64,000 nt of DNA from Paenibacillus xylanexedens (GCF_001908275.1 NZ_CP018620.1:1364001-1428000), one strand, 5' to 3'; counted from the first letter of the stretch, positions 9,270 to 19,455 are shown. Program-made: numbers and translations. The notes: a model not told the origin generated them from the letters alone.

Positions 9270-12200
9270 ATGAGAGGCTTGAGACGTAATATTGCTGCTA
9301 TAACAGCATTGGTCATGGTTATATCCTTGCTCTCTCCCCTTTTTGGGGGAGTAGGCATTTCATATGCAGCGGATATACCGGGGGCCCCCATTACTACATA
9401 TAACATTAAAGGGAATCAAAGTAGTAATGGCGTTTATTATGGTGCTGTTGAATTGGAATTGATTGCTCAGGATACAGGTTCGGGCGTATCTGTAACAAGA
9501 TTTAGTTTAAATGATGGTGCTTCCTGGTCCACCTATATACAACCAATTGAGTTTTCTGATAAGAAAGTATATAACATCATTTATCAATCGGTTAGTAACA
9601 ATAACCGAGCCGAGACGCCAAAAGAATTGAAATTTACAATTAAGAAAGATACAAACCCTCCTGAAACTACGATTCAAGTTGCGGGGACCCAAGGACAGAA
9701 CTCATACTACCTGAGCCCTGTTACAATAAGTCTTCAAGGTACAGATACTCAATCATCAGTTGATTATACTGAATACAGCCTGGATGGTGGGCTGACTTGG
9801 ACCAGATATACAACTCCAATTACGGCCAATGAGGAGCAGAGTGCTATATATTATCGTTCACGCGATCTTGACGGTAATTTAGAGAAAACTAAAAAAAGTA
9901 AAATCAGTATTGATACAACTGCGCCGACCCCTCCTAATTTTAGTTATGAACCTGAAAAGTGGAGTAATTCTACATATGTGGTCAACATCTATAATGGTTC
10001 AGATGAACAAAGTGGAGTTATGAAATCTCAATACAGATTGGATCAGGGGGCGACTTGGACTGACTATACAGTTCCGTTTAATGTGAGCGGTGAAAAGTTT
10101 AGAACGGTCTATGTTCGTACTCTTGATAATGCCGGGAATATTAGTGAAGTAGAGGAATTTACTTTGCAATTTGATAAAACACCTCCATCTGTGCCTAAAA
10201 TTTATTTGCAGTATGAAGAATGGAAAAATCACGAAATCTACGCGGAAATTGATGAAGGTACAGACGAAGATAGTAAGGTAAAGGGGTACGAATACAGAGT
10301 AGGTTCCAGTTTGGAATGGCAAGAATACATCAGTTCATTCCCTGTACAGCAAGAGGGGATCACCAAAGTATATGCTCGAACCTTAGATAGAGCAGGTAAT
10401 GTAAGTGCAACAGTGGAAGCAGAAGTGAAGATTGATCTTACTCCGCCTTCTCCACCTGAGAATTTGTTTAAAGTTAGCCAATTAGGTTCAACTGCTGTAA
10501 TACGTTGGTCTCCTGCTAAGGATGAATTGTCTGGTATATATGGATATGAAGTTTACAATGGCGATACACTTCTGGGTGAGACTACAGATACCAAGTTCAC
10601 GATTACCAATCTCACACTTAATGAAATGCAGTCTATCTCAATCGTAGCGATAGATAAAGCTGAGAATTATTCGGAAAATAGCAAGCCTCTTATTTTCTTT
10701 ACTAACAATTTGGCTGTCTCGGCCTATAGGGACCATACCTTTGCATGGAATCAGCAAGGTCAAGTCTGGGGCTGGGGGCTCAACAGTAATTATCAGTTGG
10801 GTGAAGCTACAACAGCCAACCGTACAAGCGCTACCAGAATAACGAATCTTGACGGTTTTTCAATGATCTCTACGGGTTTAAAACAGAATATTGGACTCCG
10901 CCCAGATGGAACTGTATGGACATGGGGCGCTAATGACTATACTAATCAACGTCTTCCGCTTACGAAAGTTCCAGGATTGGAAAAAGTAGTTTCCATCTCA
11001 GCAGGACTTCAACATTACATGGCACTTAAGGAAGACGGAACTGTATGGACTTGGGGAGATAACGGCTTAGGTCAACTCGGAGTCGGTGGCAAGTTACCTT
11101 ATAATAGTCTTGAACCAGTTCAGGTTGTAGGTTTAACTGATGTCGTTGCGATCAATGGAAGTTATTATAACAGTATGGCTTTGAAAGAGGATGGTACTGT
11201 CTGGATCTGGGGGGATGGGAGTCGGGCAATTGGATATAAGACTTCAACCAGTACTATTCACTATTCTCCAATTCAGATAGCGGGCTTATCTAATATCGTT
11301 CAAATTGATATGACATACCTACATGGACTTGCTCTCAGTAATGATGGAACTGTCTGGAGCTGGGGAATGAATGACTCTGGTCAATTAGGCCTGGGAGATT
11401 TTATTGATCACCCAACTCCAACTCAAATACCGAATTTGAATAACGTAATCAAACTCGCTGCAGGTTACTCGCATAGTATGGCCTTAACGAATAATGGGGA
11501 AGTTTGGACATGGGGTAATAATTACTATGGAGAAGTTGGAGACGGAACAACTATTCAGAAGCGTCCATCTCCTGTAAAAGCAGCCCACTTAAAAGGTGCA
11601 ACAGATATTGAGGCCGGTGAAATGTATGGCTTCGCTCTCAAGAAGAATGGTTCTTTATGGGCGTGGGGATTTAATATGTATGGGCAATTAGGGAATGGGG
11701 CAACAACGGCACAACCTACACGTGTACTAGTAAATGGAATCAATTATCCCGTGGATAAGGATGCTCCGACTGCACCAGGACAACTTAGAATTACCGGAAA
11801 GACCTCTTCTACAGCAGTGATGTACTGGGATGAATCAGAAGATAACCACGCAGTAAAAGAATATCTGGTATATTCAGGTTCAACTTTGTTTAGTACATTG
11901 CCAGTAGATGGTAAGTCTCTAGAATCTATTATTAATTACACTGCCACCGGCTTAGCCCCTGGTCAGACATATACCTTTACCGTTAAGGCTAAAGATTATC
12001 AAGGCAATATTTCTACTTCGAGTAATAGTGTAACTGTTACTACCGAGCAGTCTTTTACTAGACAGATGTCGGGAGGACAAAGTCACTCACTCGCACTTAA
12101 AAGTGATGGATCTGTATGGGCATGGGGATATAATCAAATGGGGCAGTTAGGTGTTAAGGGCGCATTTCTTGCCAAAACACCGATTCAAATTCCCACCCTG

Positions 12201-13463
12201 AATTCTATTACCTCAATTACATCTGGACCAGACTACAATTTAGCACTTAAAAGTGATGGTACAGTTTGGGCATGGGGAAGTAATATGAATGGTCAATTAG
12301 CGAATACAAATTCAAGGCAGCAGGATACTCCTATGAAAATAGAAGGCCTAGATTCTGTCATAGCTATCGATGCCGGAACAAGTCATGCTTTGGCGCTGAA
12401 AAAAGATGGTACAGTTTGGGCATGGGGGAGTAACTACTATGGTGATCTGGGACTAGGACATAATAATAGTCAATATGCTCCGACTAAAATTCCAACTTTA
12501 TCAGGCGTTAAATCAATTAGCGCAGGTGCTTTCTTCAGTTTTGCGATTAAATCGGATGGTACAGTCTGGGCATGGGGAGCTAATGGTTTCGGCCAACTCG
12601 GAGATGGGACAAAAGTTCAAAAGAATGTTCCAATCAGAATTGCAGGATTAACAGGAGTAGAAAGTATCTCCTTAGGTTTCTACCATGGACTTGCATTAAA
12701 GCAGGACGGCACTGTCTGGGCATGGGGGTACAATTATAATGGTCAGTTAGGTGATGGTACCAACACTGAGCGGCTAACTCCAGTTAGAATAAACAGTTTA
12801 TCTGGTATTAGCCAAATCTCAACAGGTAACTTTAATAGTTTGGCCAGAACTTCAACTGCAGTGTATAGCTGGGGATCAAATAATGCCGGAGAGTTAGGTA
12901 CAGGAGGATACTATGCTACAAATTCACCAGATAAGGTTGCTTCTATAACTTCTGTACAGAGCATTGCTGCTGGAACAAGTCATGGTATGGCTCTGTCCAA
13001 TAATAACCTGTTGGCATGGGGGGCAAACAGCGATGGGCAATTGGGCAATGGTTTAACTACTAATTCATATGTTCCAGTTAATGTTACGGGAATGTCTACC
13101 GCTAAGGCAGCAGTTGCCTCAAAGGCAGCGGCGGCACCAAAAGCTCAATCAATGAATAAAACTCCTGAAGAACAGGAAATGCTTACTAAACTAGTCTCAC
13201 CTGATTTTATAGCTCCTACAGCTCCTTCTAACGTGAGTGTAACCCGCAATGGTGGAAAACTTGTATTGGATTGGGAACCATCGACAGATGATGTAGGTGT
13301 GAAGGAATATTGGATATACTTGAACGACGAGTTGATATTGAAGACACAATCGTATACTAAAGTTGAAATGCAAGAATTAGCTAATGGACTAGTTAATATC
13401 ACAATTAAAGGCGTCGACGAGGCAGGTAATATTTCAGTAGCCAGCGCCCCTGTAACACCATAA
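9270..13463 (+). CDS. Secreted RCC1-repeat protein with Fn3 and OmpL47-like domains
   Basis: ATG at 9270 is chosen because GGAGG at 9259-9263 is 6 nt upstream; the in-frame ATG at 9264 is too close. A signal peptide ends near ISYAADIPG. The first 400 residues hold four OmpL47-like beta domains marked by YSLDGGLTWTRY-type motifs and RTLDxAGN. Fn3 domains follow, between and after two blocks of RCC1 repeats with the recurring pattern DGTVWAWGxNxxGQLG (about fourteen blades, enough for two seven-bladed propellers). The C-terminal Fn3 domain ends the protein. It lies 20 bp after the immunity gene in the same AT-rich block, so cotranscription is likely. RCC1 proteins of this kind are secreted or wall-associated; binding partner unknown. 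Confidence 0.75.
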   Translation: MRGLRRNIAAITALVMVISLLSPLFGGVGISYAADIPGAPITTYNIKGNQSSNGVYYGAVELELIAQDTGSGVSVTRFSLNDGASWSTYIQPIEFSDKKVYNIIYQSVSNNNRAETPKELKFTIKKDTNPPETTIQVAGTQGQNSYYLSPVTISLQGTDTQSSVDYTEYSLDGGLTWTRYTTPITANEEQSAIYYRSRDLDGNLEKTKKSKISIDTTAPTPPNFSYEPEKWSNSTYVVNIYNGSDEQSGVMKSQYRLDQGATWTDYTVPFNVSGEKFRTVYVRTLDNAGNISEVEEFTLQFDKTPPSVPKIYLQYEEWKNHEIYAEIDEGTDEDSKVKGYEYRVGSSLEWQEYISSFPVQQEGITKVYARTLDRAGNVSATVEAEVKIDLTPPSPPENLFKVSQLGSTAVIRWSPAKDELSGIYGYEVYNGDTLLGETTDTKFTITNLTLNEMQSISIVAIDKAENYSENSKPLIFFTNNLAVSAYRDHTFAWNQQGQVWGWGLNSNYQLGEATTANRTSATRITNLDGFSMISTGLKQNIGLRPDGTVWTWGANDYTNQRLPLTKVPGLEKVVSISAGLQHYMALKEDGTVWTWGDNGLGQLGVGGKLPYNSLEPVQVVGLTDVVAINGSYYNSMALKEDGTVWIWGDGSRAIGYKTSTSTIHYSPIQIAGLSNIVQIDMTYLHGLALSNDGTVWSWGMNDSGQLGLGDFIDHPTPTQIPNLNNVIKLAAGYSHSMALTNNGEVWTWGNNYYGEVGDGTTIQKRPSPVKAAHLKGATDIEAGEMYGFALKKNGSLWAWGFNMYGQLGNGATTAQPTRVLVNGINYPVDKDAPTAPGQLRITGKTSSTAVMYWDESEDNHAVKEYLVYSGSTLFSTLPVDGKSLESIINYTATGLAPGQTYTFTVKAKDYQGNISTSSNSVTVTTEQSFTRQMSGGQSHSLALKSDGSVWAWGYNQMGQLGVKGAFLAKTPIQIPTLNSITSITSGPDYNLALKSDGTVWAWGSNMNGQLANTNSRQQDTPMKIEGLDSVIAIDAGTSHALALKKDGTVWAWGSNYYGDLGLGHNNSQYAPTKIPTLSGVKSISAGAFFSFAIKSDGTVWAWGANGFGQLGDGTKVQKNVPIRIAGLTGVESISLGFYHGLALKQDGTVWAWGYNYNGQLGDGTNTERLTPVRINSLSGISQISTGNFNSLARTSTAVYSWGSNNAGELGTGGYYATNSPDKVASITSVQSIAAGTSHGMALSNNNLLAWGANSDGQLGNGLTTNSYVPVNVTGMSTAKAAVASKAAAAPKAQSMNKTPEEQEMLTKLVSPDFIAPTAPSNVSVTRNGGKLVLDWEPSTDDVGVKEYWIYLNDELILKTQSYTKVEMQELANGLVNITIKGVDEAGNISVASAPVTP

Positions 13464-13475
13464 TATTTTATTCTT

Positions 13476-13513
13476 AAAGTCTCCTGAGTCGTCAAATCTC
13501 AGGAGACTTTTTG
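13476..13513 (+). terminator. Intrinsic terminator after the RCC1 protein gene
   Basis: AAAGTCTCCTGAG pairs with CTCAGGAGACTTT across a 9-nt loop and is followed by a T-run. It closes the toxin-immunity-RCC1 block. Confidence 0.9.
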
Positions 13514-13596
13514 ATATACTAAAGAGATTAGATAGCTAAGAGCTAATTAGTGATTTTGAATATTATTCTATGTATTCTTTGAAAGGGGCACAATTC

Positions 13597-14025
13597 ATGG
13601 ATCATGTGAGTATTGAACACACACCACCCGCAGCAGTGGAGTATCTTGCCTTACGGCAGGTTTCAGGTCTTAGCCCGATGAGCAGGGCAGGGGCGGAGAT
13701 TGGATTACCGAATAGCCTGTTTGCGGTATGTCTGCGTGAAAAGGATATGCTGATAGGCATGGGGCGAGTGATTGGAGATGGTGGTTGTTTCTTTCAGGTT
13801 GTCGATATTGCTGTACACCCGGATGTTCAGGGAATGGGGTATGGAAAACTGATCATGAGCGAGATTATGAATTATCTGCGTAAAGCAGTACCTGCCCGTG
13901 GTTTGGTCAGTCTGCTGGCGGATGTTCCGGCTGATCAACTTTATGCTCAATTTGGATTTGAATACACCAGCCCAAAATCGGAGGGTATGTGGTGGAGGCA
14001 GGGAGAAGAAGGACCGACTACCTAG
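13597..14025 (+). CDS. GNAT-family N-acetyltransferase
   Basis: The 142-residue product starts at ATG 13597 after GAAAGGGG; an upstream in-frame ATG at 13570 has no ribosome-binding site. The acetyl-CoA binding segment DIAVHPDVQGMGYGKLIMSE carries the Q/RxxGxG/A signature (QGMGYG) near residues 72-82, and the end YAQFGFEYT is the usual GNAT beta-6 region. It resembles small Paenibacillus/Bacillus acetyltransferases acting on amines. The substrate cannot be told from sequence. Monocistronic, with a terminator at 14089-14110. Confidence 0.8.
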   Translation: MDHVSIEHTPPAAVEYLALRQVSGLSPMSRAGAEIGLPNSLFAVCLREKDMLIGMGRVIGDGGCFFQVVDIAVHPDVQGMGYGKLIMSEIMNYLRKAVPARGLVSLLADVPADQLYAQFGFEYTSPKSEGMWWRQGEEGPTT

Positions 14026-14088
14026 CGGAACGGAAACTGAAATTTTGAGATAAGAATAGACTTATGTCGTATGAAATTATCTTAGTAT

Positions 14089-14110
14089 AGCCGCATTTAG
14101 CGGCTTTTTT
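14089..14110 (+). terminator. Intrinsic terminator after the acetyltransferase
   Basis: AGCCGC-ATTTA-GCGGCT hairpin followed by TTTTT. The remainder of 14111-14343 is non-coding and should hold the promoter of the next gene; no clear -35/-10 pair was picked. Confidence 0.8.
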
Positions 14111-14343
14111 CATGATTAGTGTTGAGTGCTAGCGGAGAGAGGGGATACTTAAGAGTGTCGTTGCTTCTTCCGCTAGTTGAAGTAAAGTTTATTTTTCAAT
14201 ATATAAGCTGTAAGAGATAGGTTTACAAGTGTTCATATCCGGTTTAAGATGGCGTGAGCCGTTTAAGGTATATAACAATAGGATTAAGTATTAAAATAAC
14301 GGTAAGTTGATGAGAAGATATCTACAGAAAAGAGGGAATTCAT

Positions 14344-14976
14344 ATGAAAGTAGCCATTTTTGGAGCAACCGGAGCGATTGGCAAGACGATACTGTGGGAG
14401 CTGATGGATCGTGGGCATGAAGTGACAGCGGTGGTGCGTGACCCTTCGAAGGTTGAGATGGTTCATGAGCGTTTGCGTGTAGAACAGGGAGATCTGCTTA
14501 ACCCGGATCAGGTGGCTGATTTTGCAGCGGGTCAGGAAGCTGTTGTGAGTGCATATGGACCGAAGTTTGGTGGAGAAGAAGAGATGCTGGAAGTGACACG
14601 TTCGTTAATCGAGGGTGTGCGCCGGGCAAAAGCAGGACGTCTGGTTGTAGTTGGTGGAGCGGGAAGTTTGCTAACCGATTCCGGAGAGATGCTGATGGAT
14701 ACGCCGGGATTCCCGGAAGAAGTTAAGCCACTTGCGAAAGCCCATGCAGAAGCATATGACCTGATTGAAGCATCGGGTATTCACTGGACCTACATGAGCC
14801 CTGCTGCGACAATCACAACAGGACGTCGAACAGGCCAGTTCCGGGTTGGCATGAACCGTGTGATTACGGATGATATCGGGGAAAGCTCGATTTCCGTTGG
14901 CGATTTTGCAGCGGCTTTGGTGGATGAACTGGACGATCCGCAATTTATCCAAGCACGGTTTACGGTAGGTTATTAA
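14344..14976 (+). CDS. NAD(P)-binding oxidoreductase, NmrA/SDR-a type
   Basis: A 210-residue Rossmann protein. The N-terminal KVAIFGATGAIGKTI is the GxxGxxG dinucleotide-binding motif, VVRDPSK suggests NADP selectivity, and GDLLNPDQV and VVVGGAGSLL match the atypical SDR/NmrA family that includes Bacillus YwnB-like proteins. It lacks the classical YxxxK pair in the usual position. Such proteins often act as stress-linked reductases or redox sensors; the substrate is unknown. The ATG start follows AGAGGGAATTCAT. Confidence 0.75.
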   Translation: MKVAIFGATGAIGKTILWELMDRGHEVTAVVRDPSKVEMVHERLRVEQGDLLNPDQVADFAAGQEAVVSAYGPKFGGEEEMLEVTRSLIEGVRRAKAGRLVVVGGAGSLLTDSGEMLMDTPGFPEEVKPLAKAHAEAYDLIEASGIHWTYMSPAATITTGRRTGQFRVGMNRVITDDIGESSISVGDFAAALVDELDDPQFIQARFTVGY

Positions 14977-15178
14977 GCGTAGACAGGCTTTGGAATGGAT
15001 GATTTAATCTGAAGGTCTCGTACACGGATCGATAGAGTTTTCGATGATGTATCGAGTGGATTGTGGTAACTGGATGAGGTAAGAGGAAAGATAGCGATAC
15101 ACATATAAGATGCAGCGTTTAGGTGCAAAGTTGCTACTTTTAAGTATGAGATGAGCTTGTCACGGGGAGGGATGAACG

Positions 15179-16858
15179 TTGTTTATCGTAACCGCTGAAC
15201 AGATGAGAGCTGTGGACGAGTATACCATTCATAAGCTGGGTATTCCTGCTGCCAGTCTAATGGAGAATGCAGGCCGAGCCATTGCTGAGGAAGTGATCAA
15301 GCTGTGCCGGGAAGGGCAGGCAGAAGGCCGGCTTGCGGATTCAGGGCAGCTTGGCTATAGCAGCAAGACCGATGCTAGGCGGGCACACACCGGGCCCGGC
15401 GATCGGCAAGGTTATGGTGGGGACATCATCGCCGATCCGGCGCTGGTGATGGAGCACCCGGGAGATCAGCAGTGGTACCTGCTGATTGGCAAGGGCAACA
15501 ATGGCGGCGATGGGCTGGTGGCCGCGCGCCATTTGGTTGAAGCAGGGCTTGGCGTGACATTGGTCTACGCCGATGCCCCTGATGCACTGCGGGGCGAAGC
15601 CGCAGTGCATCGGGATGCCGCCGCGCAGCTTGGCATCCCTGCTCTTGTCCACGAGCGCGAAGCCGTGGACTTCAGCCGGTGCACAGGCATCGTGGATGCG
15701 CTGCTGGGCACCGGCTCGCGGGGGGCGCCGCGGGGAGATTACGCGGCGTTGATTGAGGCGGCGAACGACAGCGGCAAGCCGGTCGTGTCCGCGGATGTGC
15801 CGAGCGGGCTGAACGCCGACACCGGAGAGGTGTACAAGCCCTGCATTCAAGCTCGGGTGACCGTATGTCTCGCGCTGCTTAAGCGCGGGCTGGTGCAGTA
15901 CCCGGGCGCTTCTGCCGCGGGGCGCATTGTGGTGCGCGCCATCGGCATTCCCGCGCGGCTTGCGCCAGAGCATGGCCCCTCGGTCCGTCTGCTGACGGAC
16001 GAGGTGCTGCGCGGTGCGCTGCGCGTGGATACAGGCCGTCTCCGGGCACCGGACGGCCACAAGGGCACCTACGGCCACGTACTGTTGGCCGCAGGAAGTC
16101 TGCCGATGAGCGGCGCTGGCCTGCTCTCGGCCAAGGCCGCGCTGCGCGCAGGCTGCGGGCTCGCCACATGGGCGCTGCCCGCGGCACTGCTGCCGCATGT
16201 CATCGGCACCGTGCCCGAGCTCATGCTTGCTGCCGCCGCCGATGGCGACAGCGGCGAATGGAACGCGGCTTCCGCCGACGCCGTGCTGCGTCTCGCGGAG
16301 AGCCGCGACGTGCTCGCGACCGGCCCAGGCCTTGGCCGCTTCCAGGGCGACACAGACTGGCTGCGCCGTCTGTGGCAACAATCGGATCGTCCGCTCGTCA
16401 TCGACGCGGACGCTCTCAACATGCTGGCAGACGCTGGCCCACATGGGCCTCGCGACTGGGGCCAGCGAAGTGCGGCGACAATCCTGACGCCGCACCCTGG
16501 CGAGATGGGCCGACTGCTGGGCATGTCGACCCCAGAGGTGCAGCGTGACCGCATTGGGCACGCTGCAAAATACGCTCGCGAGCAGGGCGTGACCCTTGTG
16601 CTCAAAGGAGCACGAACGGTCATCGCAACGCCATCCGGCGAGGCGTACATCAACACCACCGGGCACGCCGGCATGGCGACTGGCGGTGCCGGAGACGTAT
16701 TGACCGGCATCATCGCCGGTCTGCTTGCCCAAGGGCTCAGCGCGGAGCAAGCCGCCACGTTCGGCGTATATCTCCACGGACAGGCCGCTGAACGCGCAGC
16801 ACTGCTGCGCGGTGACCCATCGTCCCTGCTGGCCGGAGACATCATCGACGCACTGTGA
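15179..16858 (+). CDS. nnr: Bifunctional NAD(P)HX epimerase / ADP-dependent NAD(P)HX dehydratase
   Basis: A 559-residue fusion that repairs hydrated NADH and NADPH. TTG at 15179 is the start (GGGGAGG is 8 nt upstream; the nearby ATG at 15172 is out of frame). The N-terminal epimerase half holds GKGNNGGDGLVAARHL and the ADVPSGLNADTG segment. The C-terminal kinase-like dehydratase half holds GTYGHVLLAAGS, TPHPGEMGRLLG and GHAGMATGGAGDVLTGIIAG near the ATP/ADP site. From about 15500 to 16850 the base composition is far more GC-rich than the flanks, which also creates long spurious antisense frames. A 40-residue segment of low complexity follows the epimerase N-terminus (about residues 43-90) and may be a lineage-specific insertion. 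Confidence 0.9.
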   Translation: MFIVTAEQMRAVDEYTIHKLGIPAASLMENAGRAIAEEVIKLCREGQAEGRLADSGQLGYSSKTDARRAHTGPGDRQGYGGDIIADPALVMEHPGDQQWYLLIGKGNNGGDGLVAARHLVEAGLGVTLVYADAPDALRGEAAVHRDAAAQLGIPALVHEREAVDFSRCTGIVDALLGTGSRGAPRGDYAALIEAANDSGKPVVSADVPSGLNADTGEVYKPCIQARVTVCLALLKRGLVQYPGASAAGRIVVRAIGIPARLAPEHGPSVRLLTDEVLRGALRVDTGRLRAPDGHKGTYGHVLLAAGSLPMSGAGLLSAKAALRAGCGLATWALPAALLPHVIGTVPELMLAAAADGDSGEWNAASADAVLRLAESRDVLATGPGLGRFQGDTDWLRRLWQQSDRPLVIDADALNMLADAGPHGPRDWGQRSAATILTPHPGEMGRLLGMSTPEVQRDRIGHAAKYAREQGVTLVLKGARTVIATPSGEAYINTTGHAGMATGGAGDVLTGIIAGLLAQGLSAEQAATFGVYLHGQAAERAALLRGDPSSLLAGDIIDAL

Positions 16859-17075
16859 GGATGGGGCAGGTGTGGCACAAGCTCGCGGTTTTGGGTTACT
16901 ACCTATGCCGATTCATTTTCAAACTGCAAGTAAACCAACGAACCAGCGCACCAGCGCATCAAAAGCAGATGAGTGATCGTTGTCCATTGCTCAATACTCA
17001 ATACCAATGACCATTGCTCGTTGCCCTAACGAACCTTATACACCCTATACCACGGTTTACATCGAGGAGCAAAAG

Positions 17076-17170
17076 CTAACGAATCTCATCCACGTTATTT
17101 CTGTGTATTTCAGATAAAACACCTGAAAAACCGGACTAAATTAGGGAATAGAATGCCTGAGATTCGTTAG
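17076..17170. repeat. Inverted-repeat element, CTAACGAATCTCA family
   Basis: Perfect 13-bp inverted ends: CTAACGAATCTCA at 17076-17088 and TGAGATTCGTTAG at 17158-17170. The 69-bp interior contains ACGTTATTTC and no gene. Related to the elements at 1164-1358 and 53797-53890. The flanking stretch 16859-17075 is non-coding. Confidence 0.65.
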
Positions 17171-17277
17171 AATTTATAATCTGCAATTAATGGCCCAATA
17201 AGGTTTGCTCAGTTCGTTAAACGTTTGGATCTGAAATGTTGATGCCTTGTTATCTATATAAGTTGATCTAAAGAATA

Positions 17278-17537
17278 TTTACACTGGACACTCCGGTGAC
17301 AGAACAACCTTCCGATCGCTGTTATCCCCAGTTTTTTTTATAAATTAGGAAATCCGGGATAGCGTATGCTTCCGAAGCAGCTTTCTTTCAAAAAGCTCTT
17401 AGACGAAGCGTATGCTTCCGAGGCGGCTTTCTTTCAAAAAGATTTTAGGCGAAGCATATACTCCCGATGCAGCTTCTTTCATACAACTTTTAGCTCCGCT
17501 TTTTCAGGTTCTTTCTGTCCTCTCCGTTTCGTGTAAA
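17278..17537. repeat. Long copy of the TTTACAC...GTGTAAA palindromic repeat
   Basis: The element begins TTTACACTGG and ends CGTGTAAA, giving 7-bp inverted ends. The left arm holds GACAGAACAACCTTCCGATC, then GCTGTTATCCCC and a T-run. The right arm holds CTCCGCTTTTTCAG and TTTCTGTCCTC. It differs from the 151-bp copy at 47213-47363 by carrying three tandem units of about 48 bp (17361-17510), each starting AGCGTATGCTTCCGA or a variant. No reading frame. This looks like a non-autonomous mobile or structural intergenic repeat. Confidence 0.65.
17361..17510. repeat. Three tandem ~48-bp units inside the dispersed repeat
   Basis: Units start at about 17361 (AGCGTATGCTTCCGAAGC), 17407 (AGCGTATGCTTCCGAGGC) and 17453 (AGCATATACTCCCGATGC), each followed by CTTTCTTTCA or close to it. 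The third unit is the most diverged. Confidence 0.6.
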
Positions 17538-17612
17538 TGTTTAGTTCAATTTATATACTTTCATATCTTTGAAACGAATTAATGGTTAGATGAAACAACG
17601 ATTAGTTACTGA

Positions 17613-17656
17613 AAAGGGGAGCCCTGTCATGATTCATGACGGAGGCTCCCCTTTGT
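17613..17656 (-). terminator. Hairpin downstream of the chemoreceptor gene
   Basis: AAAAGGGGAGCC and GGCTCCCCTTT form a 12-bp stem with an inner GTCATGA/TCATGAC stem. Read on the minus strand it ends in CCCCTTTTC, on the plus strand in TTTGTTTGTTTG; it could stop transcription from either side. It is 120 bp past the chemoreceptor stop. Confidence 0.6.
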
Positions 17657-17776
17657 TTGTTTGTATGTTCACGCTACCTGATCCTGGCTTGGCTATAACC
17701 TGCCCATAACCTGCCTATAATCTGCATCTAAACTACTTCCGATCTACGTTCAGCCCAAAATTCTCCGACATCCTGC

Positions 17777-19429
17777 TTACAGCCGGAATCGCAGCAGTTC
17801 CTGATGCATCTCTGAACTGATATCACGCAATGACTTCACCTTGATACTTGCATCAGCGAAGGAACGTTGTTGTTCCGACGTGGAGGCGGTAATCTCTTCA
17901 CTACTGGCAGCCGACTGCTCGGTGATGGCACTGATATTTTCGATGGCCTGTTGCACCTGTGTACTGAGTTGATTGGAGTGTTGCATGTCCTCAGCAAGCT
18001 GATGGATGCCCGTACTAATGCGCTCCACACTTTCACGAATAGCAGAGAAGGATTCGCGAGTCTGGCCAGTGGCTTGTTCCTGTTCGCCGAATAATTGCAT
18101 GCTCTGTGCTACAGAGTTCTTCACCTTGTCCATGGAGGTTGTGATCTCGCCCACAGCCGCATAGATATGTTTGACCGATTGCGCAGATTGTTCGGCGAGT
18201 TTGTTCACCTCGCCCGCAACAACAGCGAAGCCACGTCCGGCTTCTCCAGCGCGAGCAGCCTCTATGGAGGCATTTAACGAGAGCATGGTCGTTTGTTTGG
18301 CAATCTCCGATACATACGCCGTCATCGTAGTGATTCGAACCGCGCTTTCTTCCAGTTCCCGCACCGTTTGTTCCACCTCGGCCATCGCCATACGATTCAC
18401 TTCGGCCAACCGGAGTTGCTCTGCTACAGCCTTATTACCTTCCTCAACGGTAGTTAATACTTCACGACCATCAATCACCGATTGGGAAGTGGACTCCAGA
18501 TTGCTATTGAAGGTAGACTGCATTTTGTCCACAACCATCACCGTTTCACTCAGATCCTCGGCAATCTTTTGACTGCCAATCGAGAGTTCCTCCGTGGTGC
18601 GGGATACTTGCTGCACAATCGCTTGGGCTGTATCATTGCCACGGTCAATATCTTGCGCCATCAAATCGACACGATGACCCGCTTCACCAATCGATTGAAT
18701 AATGCCGCGAATATTATGAGTCATGATACCGAAGGAGCGACTCAGGTCATCAAGTTCATCTTTGCCCCGAGATTCCGGTAATTGTCCGGTCAGGTCACCG
18801 TCTGCAATTTGTCCCGCGGCATCTTTGAGTGTTCGAATACGCTTGGCGATCTGACGTGAAGTATACATGTTAAACAGCATTACGGCGACGAGCAATACGA
18901 TGGCTCCTACCAGAGCGGTTTGCCACGTTTGCTGAATGTCACGTTCCAAATCGACGGTATATTGATCATAACGATCTCGAGTCATCTCATCTAACGAATA
19001 GATATCATTCTGTATGCCCCGAACCCGAGTGCTGTAACGTTTCGCTTCCGCACTGTTCATCGCACTCATCGCTTCGGTGGCTCCCTGGTTGAGAGCTTGT
19101 AATTTTGTCTCGATGGATTGAATAAGTTGTAACTGCTGATCTGTTTCGAGCAATCCGTCCGTAAGGTCCTGAATCATCGTTTGACCTTCATCTAGCAAGC
19201 GGAGCACGGCGTCTTGGTTACCTGCTGTCATGGAAAATGAATAGACATCCAGCGCTTGCTGGGTCTGGATCTGATTGGCGTTCAGTTCACTCACCTTGAG
19301 CATGGCGGGTACCAGATTTTGATTTTTGGCATTCATGTTGAGCAATTGCATGATGATATAAGCGACTAGCACAAGGCATAGAAGTAGTGAAATTAGAGCA
19401 TTAAGTATCAGTTTTCCCTGTAGTTTCAT
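17777..19429 (-). CDS. Methyl-accepting chemotaxis protein
   Basis: A 550-residue membrane chemoreceptor. A transmembrane helix at about residues 7-29, a helical four-helix-bundle-type sensor domain (about 30-170), a second membrane helix (about 173-192), a HAMP domain ([19 protein letters not shown]) and a C-terminal signalling domain are visible. The conserved tip [25 protein letters not shown] binds CheA/CheW. The start ATG at 19429 follows GAGGAGGT. It lies 26 bp downstream of a BMP-family lipoprotein gene in the same direction, so the pair is probably cotranscribed and the lipoprotein may hand a ligand to this receptor (inference). Confidence 0.9.
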   Translation of the reverse strand: MKLQGKLILNALISLLLCLVLVAYIIMQLLNMNAKNQNLVPAMLKVSELNANQIQTQQALDVYSFSMTAGNQDAVLRLLDEGQTMIQDLTDGLLETDQQLQLIQSIETKLQALNQGATEAMSAMNSAEAKRYSTRVRGIQNDIYSLDEMTRDRYDQYTVDLERDIQQTWQTALVGAIVLLVAVMLFNMYTSRQIAKRIRTLKDAAGQIADGDLTGQLPESRGKDELDDLSRSFGIMTHNIRGIIQSIGEAGHRVDLMAQDIDRGNDTAQAIVQQVSRTTEELSIGSQKIAEDLSETVMVVDKMQSTFNSNLESTSQSVIDGREVLTTVEEGNKAVAEQLRLAEVNRMAMAEVEQTVRELEESAVRITTMTAYVSEIAKQTTMLSLNASIEAARAGEAGRGFAVVAGEVNKLAEQSAQSVKHIYAAVGEITTSMDKVKNSVAQSMQLFGEQEQATGQTRESFSAIRESVERISTGIHQLAEDMQHSNQLSTQVQQAIENISAITEQSAASSEEITASTSEQQRSFADASIKVKSLRDISSEMHQELLRFRL

Positions 19430-19455
19430 GTGCGTACCTCCTCGTATCCGATGGG

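Noticed and set aside
15341..16777. 478-residue minus-strand reading frame opposite nnr
   Set aside because: It comes from the GC-rich codon bias of nnr; no ribosome-binding site and no recognisable domain, while the plus strand encodes a complete known enzyme.
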